In this document: positions 58,275-64,000 of the stretch, one piece after another
How the letters are laid out: each line of letters begins with the position of its first letter
Numbering within the stretch: position 1 is the first letter of the stretch
Assembly: GCA_018139225.1 (NCBI GenBank)
Contig: JAGSNX010000004.1
Location: forward strand, 1-64,000
From: Microvirga sp. SRT01
Lineage (GTDB): Bacteria > Pseudomonadota > Alphaproteobacteria > Sphingomonadales > Sphingomonadaceae
Length of the DNA stretch: 64,000 nucleotides
Direction: 5' to 3'
Translations under genes and position numbers: made by a program
The notes under the pieces: generated by a model
Database searches by the model: none
The model's input: only the letters and a program-made list of their open reading frames with translations
Told to the model about the DNA's origin: nothing

Positions 58275-58862
58275 ATGTCCCGTCGTTCGATCACCGTTCT
58301 CATCGGCGCTTCGGCCCTGTTGGCCGGGTGCGGCATCAACTCGGTGCCGACCGCGGAGGAGAATGCGAAGGCGCGCTGGGCCGATGTGCAGAACCAGTAT
58401 CAGCGGCGCGCCGACCTGATCCCCAACCTCGTCTCGACCGTACGTGCCGCGGGTGCGCAGGAGAAGGACATCCTGACCCAGGTGACGCAGGCGCGCGCCT
58501 CCGCCAGCCAGATCCGCGTTGCACCGGACCAACTGACCGACCCTGCCAAGGTTCAGGCGTATCAGCAGGCGCAGGCCGGGCTGACGCTGTCGTTGCAGCG
58601 CCTTCAGGAGGCGTATCCCGAGCTGAAGTCGCAGGGCAACTACACCACCCTGATGAGCCAGCTGGAGGGGACGGAGAACCGCATCACCATCGCCCGCACC
58701 GATTATAACCAGGCGGTGCAGGCGTATAACACGCGCATCCGCACCTTCCCCGACGCGGTCGGCGCGCGCATCTTCTACGGTGCCAAGCCGCTGACGCCGT
58801 TCGCGGCGACGTCGCCCGGCGCGGAGCAGGCGCCGGCGGTGAACTTCGGTAACGCCAGTTAA
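58275..58862 (+). CDS. lemA: LemA family lipoprotein
   Basis: The 195-aa protein has lipobox LAGC with Cys19, and then a LemA-type helical domain (RWADVQNQYQRRADLIPNLV, the family hallmark). AGGAG lies 8 nt before the ATG. It probably sits in the periplasmic leaflet. It is followed by two TPM-domain genes, the usual LemA partners. Confidence 0.93.
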   Translation: MSRRSITVLIGASALLAGCGINSVPTAEENAKARWADVQNQYQRRADLIPNLVSTVRAAGAQEKDILTQVTQARASASQIRVAPDQLTDPAKVQAYQQAQAGLTLSLQRLQEAYPELKSQGNYTTLMSQLEGTENRITIARTDYNQAVQAYNTRIRTFPDAVGARIFYGAKPLTPFAATSPGAEQAPAVNFGNAS

Positions 58863-58880
58863 TCGGGCCAGCTGAGCGTC

Positions 58881-59750
58881 ATGATGCGCTGGATCGCCGC
58901 GCTGCTCCTGCTGATGACGGCAGGAACCGCGCAGGCGCAGACCTTCCCGAAATTCACCGGCTATGTGGTGGACGCGGCCGATGTTCTGTCTCCGGAGACG
59001 GAGGCGGTACTGACGACGAAGCTGGAGGCGTTGCAGAAGGATACCAAACGGCAGGTCGTGGTCGCGACGATCGCCGACATGCAGGGCTATCCGCTCGACG
59101 AATACGGGTATCGGCTCGGCCGCAGCTGGGGCGTCGGCCTCCGTGACGTCAACAACGGCGCTGTGCTGTTCGCCGCGCCGAACAATCCCGCCGGCCAGCG
59201 CGGTCCGCGACTGGAAGTCGGCACCGGGCTGGAGCCGATCCTGACCGACGCGTTCAGCAGCGTCATGATCCAGCAGCAGATGATGCCGAAGCTGCGCGCT
59301 GGTGACGACATCAACTCGGCGATGATCGCCGGCGTCGACGCGATCGACAAGCAACTGCGCGCTTCGCCCGAAGAGGCGCAGGCGCGCACCGACGCGGCGA
59401 TTAAGGAGTTCGATCGCACCCACAAGACGCAGCGTCAAAGCAGCGGCGGCGGCATTCCGATCGGCCTGATCTTCTGGCTGGTCGTGCTCGGCTTCGTCAT
59501 CCTGCCCGCGATCTTCGGACGCAAACACGGTCGTGGCCGACGCTTCAGCAACGACGGCGGCGCGCTGCCGATCGTGCTGTGGTCGATCGCGAACGAGATC
59601 GGCCGATCGAGCCAGAACGGCGGCGGGTTTGGCGGTGGCTGGGGTGGCGGCTCGTCGGATGGCGGCGGCGGTGGCGGCTGGGGCGATGGCGGCTTCTCCG
59701 GCGGCGGTGGCGGCGGCTTCAGCGGCGGCGGCGCTTCGGGGGATTGGTGA
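58881..59750 (+). CDS. TPM-domain membrane protein with Gly/Ser-rich tail
   Basis: The 289-aa protein has a signal peptide (to about residue 20, AQA-QTF), a TPM domain (about 25-160: VVDAADVLSPETEAVLTTKLEAL, RQVVVATIADMQG, GRSWGVG). One membrane helix follows (about 195-212) and then a Gly/Ser/Trp-rich tail (GGGWGGGSSDGGGGGGWG type). Its TGA overlaps the next ATG (TGATG). The lemA-TPM-TPM set is probably an envelope complex; its exact role is unsettled. Confidence 0.9.
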   Translation: MMRWIAALLLLMTAGTAQAQTFPKFTGYVVDAADVLSPETEAVLTTKLEALQKDTKRQVVVATIADMQGYPLDEYGYRLGRSWGVGLRDVNNGAVLFAAPNNPAGQRGPRLEVGTGLEPILTDAFSSVMIQQQMMPKLRAGDDINSAMIAGVDAIDKQLRASPEEAQARTDAAIKEFDRTHKTQRQSSGGGIPIGLIFWLVVLGFVILPAIFGRKHGRGRRFSNDGGALPIVLWSIANEIGRSSQNGGGFGGGWGGGSSDGGGGGGWGDGGFSGGGGGGFSGGGASGDW

Positions 59751-60421
59751 TGCAGTTGAGCGAAGCGGATCGCACCCGCGTCACCCAGGCCGTCACCGCG
59801 GCGGAACTCCAGACCGATGGCGAGATCGTCACGATCGTCGCGCGCCAGTCGGACGCGTATCACGATGTCGGCCTGCACTGGGCGGTGGTGACGATGCTGC
59901 TCGCGCTGGCCTTGCTGGCGAGCGTACCGGGGCTGCCCGACTGGCTGCACGCGCTCGTCGCCGACCCGTGGAGCGGACCGGCGACGCCCGCCGCGCTCTA
60001 CACGATCGCGCTGGTGGTGGTGACGGCGGCGTTCCTGATCGGCCGTTACGTCTTCGCGCTGCCTGCTTTGCGCATGGCGCTGACGCCCGGCGCGACCAAG
60101 GCGCGGCGGGTCCGCGCCCGGGCGATGACGCTGTTCCGTACCGCCGCCGAACAGCGCACGCGCGGCCGGACCGGCGTGCTCCTGTACCTGTCGCTGGCGG
60201 AGCACCGGGCGGAGATCGTCGCCGATGCCGCCATCCACAGCCGTGTCGCGCCCGAACGCTGGGGCGAGGCGATGGCGGCCTTGGTCCTCGCGGTGAAGGA
60301 CGGTCGCCCCGGCCACGGCATGGCCGCTGCCGTGACGCAGATCGGCACCGTGCTCGCGGAGCATTTTCCGCGCTCCGATAACGACACCAACGAATTGCCG
60401 GACCGGGTGATCGAGCTATGA
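59750..60421 (+). CDS. Second TPM-domain membrane protein
   Basis: The 223-aa protein starts MQLSEADRTRVTQAVTAAEL. Two membrane segments (about 42-60 and 80-105) separate the N-terminal part from a second TPM-like half (RTRGRTGVLLYLSLAEHRAE). It belongs with the preceding TPM gene. The stop overlaps the Nudix gene (ATGA). Confidence 0.85.
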   Translation: MQLSEADRTRVTQAVTAAELQTDGEIVTIVARQSDAYHDVGLHWAVVTMLLALALLASVPGLPDWLHALVADPWSGPATPAALYTIALVVVTAAFLIGRYVFALPALRMALTPGATKARRVRARAMTLFRTAAEQRTRGRTGVLLYLSLAEHRAEIVADAAIHSRVAPERWGEAMAALVLAVKDGRPGHGMAAAVTQIGTVLAEHFPRSDNDTNELPDRVIEL

Positions 60422-60924
60422 AGACCGTCGTTTGGGAAGGCCGCTTCCTCACCGTGGTGACGGAGGGGACGTGGGAATATGCAGAACGCAAGGGCCAGAT
60501 CGCCGCGGCGGTGATCGTCGCCGTCGATGGCGAAAACCGACTCGTGCTGGTCGAACAGCACCGCATCCCGGTCGGCAAGCGCACGATCGAACTACCCGCC
60601 GGTTTGATCGGCGATGAAGAGGCCGGCGAGTCGGTCGCGACCGGCGCCCGCCGCGAACTGGAGGAGGAAACCGGCTTTCGCGCCGATTCCGTCGAGGAAC
60701 TGGGGCTGTTCTACTCGTCGCCCGGCATGACCTCCGAATGCTTCACGATCGTCCGCGCCACCGGCCTGACCCGCGTCGGCGACGGTGGCGGCGATGCGCA
60801 GGAGGACATCACCGTGCATCTGGTGCCCGTCGAGGACGTACCCGCCTTCATCAGCCTGAAGCGGGCGGAAGGGTTGGGGATCGACGCCAAGATCCTGCTG
60901 GTGCTCGACGCGGCGACAATGTGA
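60418..60924 (+). CDS. Nudix hydrolase (ADP-ribose pyrophosphatase-like)
   Basis: The 168-aa protein has a complete Nudix box, GX5EX7REUXEEXGU, in the run starting GLIGDEEAGE and ending RRELEEETGF. The preceding GKRTIELPAGLI matches ADP-sugar pyrophosphatases. The substrate is unproven. It overlaps the TPM gene and ends the lemA operon. Confidence 0.92.
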   Translation: MKTVVWEGRFLTVVTEGTWEYAERKGQIAAAVIVAVDGENRLVLVEQHRIPVGKRTIELPAGLIGDEEAGESVATGARRELEEETGFRADSVEELGLFYSSPGMTSECFTIVRATGLTRVGDGGGDAQEDITVHLVPVEDVPAFISLKRAEGLGIDAKILLVLDAATM

Positions 60925-61223
60925 GAGCTGCCTGCGCAGGATCGCAGGCCGTTACCAGAGCCCTCCGGCGACGGCAGACGCGCAGGTTCGGCAACGCCAC
61001 CAAGATTCCACGCGTCGGAGGCGATTGAATTCCGGCCCTTACCGGGGCCGCACATCGGGGCTGCAAGCACCGCCGGTAAACCGCTGTCCTACAACCCGGC
61101 ACCAGCGTAAACCGCGAACACGAGCCGCTCTTTGGACATGCCTTAAAAACGAACTCAGCCCTTCGCGAAAGACCGCGTTGGACTAACCTTAGCCTAACCT
61201 TCCGACGCCTCTACGGGCTCGAT
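60925..61223. other. Intergenic region, little visible
   Basis: I see no gene in these 299 bp. The only pattern is a short direct repeat CTAACCTTAGCCTAACCTT near 61180-61200, between the convergent Nudix and NDUFS4 genes. Confidence 0.5.
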
Positions 61224-61505
61224 TCAGCGGAAATTGTCCGCGTAAGCCTGCAACTTCAGCATCTTCTGCGGCGCGGGGATCACGACCGACTCATGCCCCT
61301 CCCGCTCGCACCACGCGACGGCGGCCTCGGCGGTGGGGAAGAACAGGCGGAGCTGTTCCCGCGTGTCGCCGCTGCCGGCCCAGCCGGTCAGGGGGTCGGG
61401 ATGCTTGGCCTCGGAGGGCTCGAATTCGAGTTGCCACAGGTCGGTGCGCGCCTTGCCGGACTGCATCGCGTTCTTGGGGCGCTGGAATATGCGAGCAATA
61501 GCCAT
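61224..61505 (-). CDS. NADH dehydrogenase NDUFS4-type accessory subunit
   Basis: The 93-aa protein beginning MAIARIFQRPKNAMQSGKARTD matches the ETC complex I subunit conserved region (NDUFS4 18-kDa type). It carries WQLEFEPSEAKHPDPLTGW and WAGSGDTREQLRLFFPTAEAAVAW. In mitochondria and alphaproteobacteria it stabilises the N-module of complex I. It lies 9 nt after hrpB on the same strand. Confidence 0.95.
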   Translation of the reverse strand: MAIARIFQRPKNAMQSGKARTDLWQLEFEPSEAKHPDPLTGWAGSGDTREQLRLFFPTAEAAVAWCEREGHESVVIPAPQKMLKLQAYADNFR

Positions 61506-61514
61506 ATGCCTCCC

Positions 61515-63998
61515 CTAGCCGGATCGCGCGCGCCGTGCATCCGCATTTTTCGTCCGCAGCGTCGCACTCGCCGCTGCCGGATCGTCGGGCCAGGGGTGAC
61601 GTGGATAGCGTCCGCGCATCTCCCGGGCGACATCGGCCCAACTGCCCGCCCAGAAGCCCGGCAGGTCGCGCGTGGTCTGGATCGGGCGACCCGCAGGGGA
61701 GGTCAGCGACAGCACCAGCGGCACCCGCGCCTCGCCGATCACCGGATGCTCGGCCAGCCCGAACAGCGCCTGCGGACGCAACTCGACGCGCGGCCCACCC
61801 TCCGCCGCATAGTCGATCGCATGCGTGCTGCCCGCCGGACTGGTGAAGTCGGCGGGTGCAAGCCGGTCCAGCCGCTTCAGATCGTCCCACCCGATCAGCC
61901 CGCGCAGCGCGTCGGTCAGGTCGCCCGGCGCGATCGCATCCAGCCGACGCCGGCCGGCCAGCAGCGGTACCAGCCACTCCTCCGCCCGGTCGAGCAGGTC
62001 GGCATCGCCGAGCGCCAGCCCGGCGTAATCGGCCCGCCGCCGCAGCGCCTCCGCCGCCCGACTCCACGGCAACAACTCCAGCCCGTGCGTCCGCACCCCC
62101 TCCAGCAGCGCCGCCGCAATCGCCGCCGGATCGGCATTCGCGTCCGGCCCGGATTGCAGGCGCAGGCTGCCCAGCCGCCGCTCGTGCAGCGCCTGCACCC
62201 CGCCCGTTGCCGGGTCGAACGTCACCGTCCGCCGCCGCTCGATCCGGTCGGCGAACAGCGCTTCGATCGTCGCAAGGTCGATCGCCGCCGCCGCCAGAAT
62301 GCGCGCGCCGGACGCCGCCCCTTGCGTCTCCGCCACCGCGAGCCACTCGGCCGACGCCAGCGACGATGTCGGATCCAGCCGGAAACCGCGGCCCCCGGCG
62401 GCGGCCCATAGCTCCCCCGACGCATCCCGCCGCCGCGCGACCCGGTCCGGAAAGGCGATCGCGATGCAGGTGGCGACGTCCTCCGCCGATCGATCCTCCC
62501 TCGTCTTCGGCGGAGGGGTGCCGGCGCGCGCCACGTCGCTGGATCGCGCCCACCGCACCGCCAGCTTGCGCGACGCCTCCGCCTTGGGCCCACGCTCGGT
62601 ACGCCAGCGTCGCCGCCGGACCTCCAGATCGGGATCGTTCCCGCCCAGCCCGCGCTCCGAGAGCAGCACCGCGACCTCCGCCGCCACCTCCGCCAGTCCG
62701 CGTTCGCTCGCCCGGACCAGCATGTGCGCCAGCCGCGGCGACATCGGCATCGCCGCGATTGCGCGGCCATGCGGCGTCGGCCGGCCGTCCTCGTCCAGCG
62801 CCTCCAGCAGCGTCAGGCGGGCGCGGGCCTCCGCCACCGCCGCCTCGGGCGGCGGGTCGAGCCAAGCCAGTGCACGCGGATCGGAGACGCCCCAGATCGC
62901 GGTCGCGAGCAGCAGCGCCGACAGGTCCGCCTCGACGATCTCCGGCGGGTCGAACCGCGGCAGGCCCGCCGTCGCCGCCTCCTCCCACAACCGGTAGGCG
63001 ACGCCCGGCCCCTGCCGCGCCGCACGGCCAGCACGCTGCGTCGCGGCGGCCTGGCTGGCGCGCTCGGTGACGAGGCGGGTCATGCCGGCCGCACGGTCAT
63101 AACGCGGTCGCCGCGCCAGCCCGGCGTCGACGACCACGCGAATGCCGTCGAGCGTCAGGCTGGTCTCCGCGATCGAGGTGGCGAGCACCACCTTGCGCTC
63201 CGCCGAAGGCCGGATCGCGACGCGCTGTTCGGCCGGGTCGAGGCTACCGTGCAACCGGTGCAGCATCGTGCCCGCCGGCAACCGGTCGAGCCGCTCCGCC
63301 ACCCGCTCGATCTCGGCGACGCCGGGCAGGAACGCGAGCACCCCGCCCTCGTCCGTCGCCAGGGCGTGGCGAACGGCGGCGGCGACCTCGTCCTCGATCC
63401 GCTTCGCTCCGTCGCGCCCGAGGTAGCGCAGGGCCAACGGATAGCTGCGGCCCTCGCTCTCGATCACCGGCGCGGGTTGGCCCTCTGCGCCCATCAACGC
63501 CGCGAACCGCGCGCCGTCGAGCGTCGCGGACATCGCCACCAGCCGCAGGTCGGGCCGCAGCCCTGCCTGCGCATCCAGTGCAAGCGCCAATCCGAAGTCG
63601 CCGTCGAGGCTGCGTTCGTGAACCTCGTCGAACAGCACCGCGGCGATGCCGGCAAGTTCCGGATCGGCCTGTATCCGCGCAACGAAGATGCCCTCGGTCA
63701 CGACGGTGACGCGCGTCGCGGCGGAGCCTTTGCTGTCGAGCCGCGTGGCGTAGCCGAAGGTGCGGCCGACCGGCTCCTCCGCCAGCGCGGCCATGCGTTC
63801 GGCCGCCGCCCGCGCTGCCAGCCGCCGCGGCGACAGCAACAGCACCTCGCCGTCGCACCAGTCCTCCCTCAGCAGGGCCGGTGCGACGGCGGTGGTCTTG
63901 CCCGCTCCCGGCGGCGCGACGAGCACCGCGTTCGGCGCTTGCCGCAATGCCATAAGCAGGTCCGGCAACACCGCTTCGATCGGCAGGCGCTCGCTCAT
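61515..63998 (-). CDS. hrpB: ATP-dependent helicase HrpB
   Basis: The 827-aa DEAH-type RNA helicase has Walker A APPGAGKTT (28-36), DEVH (124-127), SATLDG and the SLTLDGIRVVVDAG and TQRAGRAARQGPG helicase C motifs. The HrpB-specific C-terminal region follows. Its cellular role in bacteria is not settled. It is complete, its start being just 2 nt from the window edge. The NDUFS4 gene follows immediately. Confidence 0.96.
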   Translation of the reverse strand: MSERLPIEAVLPDLLMALRQAPNAVLVAPPGAGKTTAVAPALLREDWCDGEVLLLSPRRLAARAAAERMAALAEEPVGRTFGYATRLDSKGSAATRVTVVTEGIFVARIQADPELAGIAAVLFDEVHERSLDGDFGLALALDAQAGLRPDLRLVAMSATLDGARFAALMGAEGQPAPVIESEGRSYPLALRYLGRDGAKRIEDEVAAAVRHALATDEGGVLAFLPGVAEIERVAERLDRLPAGTMLHRLHGSLDPAEQRVAIRPSAERKVVLATSIAETSLTLDGIRVVVDAGLARRPRYDRAAGMTRLVTERASQAAATQRAGRAARQGPGVAYRLWEEAATAGLPRFDPPEIVEADLSALLLATAIWGVSDPRALAWLDPPPEAAVAEARARLTLLEALDEDGRPTPHGRAIAAMPMSPRLAHMLVRASERGLAEVAAEVAVLLSERGLGGNDPDLEVRRRRWRTERGPKAEASRKLAVRWARSSDVARAGTPPPKTREDRSAEDVATCIAIAFPDRVARRRDASGELWAAAGGRGFRLDPTSSLASAEWLAVAETQGAASGARILAAAAIDLATIEALFADRIERRRTVTFDPATGGVQALHERRLGSLRLQSGPDANADPAAIAAALLEGVRTHGLELLPWSRAAEALRRRADYAGLALGDADLLDRAEEWLVPLLAGRRRLDAIAPGDLTDALRGLIGWDDLKRLDRLAPADFTSPAGSTHAIDYAAEGGPRVELRPQALFGLAEHPVIGEARVPLVLSLTSPAGRPIQTTRDLPGFWAGSWADVAREMRGRYPRHPWPDDPAAASATLRTKNADARRARSG

Positions 63999-64000
63999 AC

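Overview
The window is a 64 kb piece of a GC-rich alphaproteobacterial chromosome, most likely a sphingomonad (Sphingomonas or a close relative). The evidence is two TonB-dependent receptors, two genes of the kind found with exosortase A, a mitochondrial-type NDUFS4 complex I subunit, DUF3297 and DUF6491 proteins, the rimP-nusA-ylxR-infB order, and a circularly permuted (two-piece) tmRNA gene with the tag ANDNEALAIAA. No insertion sequence, prophage, CRISPR array or rRNA operon is visible. Genes are tightly packed; ATGA, GTGA and TGATG start/stop overlaps mark many translationally coupled pairs.

Layout. 1-4.5 kb: a transglutaminase-like protein (cut by the window edge), a BI-1/YccA membrane protein, an RNA 2',3'-cyclic phosphodiesterase/ligase, a lipoprotein Cu-Zn superoxide dismutase and a spinster-type MFS transporter. 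4.5-9.4 kb: surface-polysaccharide genes (a two-TM proline-rich protein, an exosortase A-associated glycosyltransferase, a tiny 47-aa gene, an O-antigen-ligase-like protein and an acyltransferase). 9.4-17 kb: DJ-1/PfpI protein, topoisomerase IB, MscS channel, recN, a broken small membrane gene and ligA. 17-27 kb: a TonB receptor, a LytS-type sensor kinase with its LytTR regulator, an L,D-transpeptidase, a secreted alpha/beta-hydrolase and a second TonB receptor. 27-34.7 kb: ABC-F ATPase, SGNH hydrolase overlapping a convergent DUF3297 gene, EVE protein, AlkA-type glycosylase, ferredoxin and an unrecognised two-gene unit. 34.8-41.8 kb: rlmB, M28 peptidase, tRNA-Tyr and tRNA-Gly, DUF1993, YkgJ-like, crotonase, two thioesterases and a PQQ-type sugar dehydrogenase. 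42-54.4 kb: a translation and RNA supercluster (rimP, nusA, ylxR, infB, VOC protein, rbfA, a vapBC pair, tdk, DUF6491, truB, rpsO, pnp) ending in a strong terminator. 54.4-57.5 kb: small membrane genes, repeats, ssrA, an Rrf2 regulator and a lone caspase-like protein. 57.7-64 kb: mscL, lemA with two TPM-domain proteins and a Nudix hydrolase, NDUFS4 and hrpB.

The most unusual signals are these. Two adjacent hairpins beside ssrA share the same 14-nt loop on different stems. A palindromic repeat sits in frame inside truB, and the same repeat in the same frame forms the C-terminus of an acyltransferase 41 kb away. A small membrane gene between recN and ligA is split by one in-frame TGA. A lone protein next to ssrA has the His/Cys pattern of clan CD proteases. 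A two-gene unit at 32.9-34.7 kb has a muramidase-like motif in its first protein and a secreted partner. At least three families of dispersed palindromic repeats occupy most intergenic gaps.
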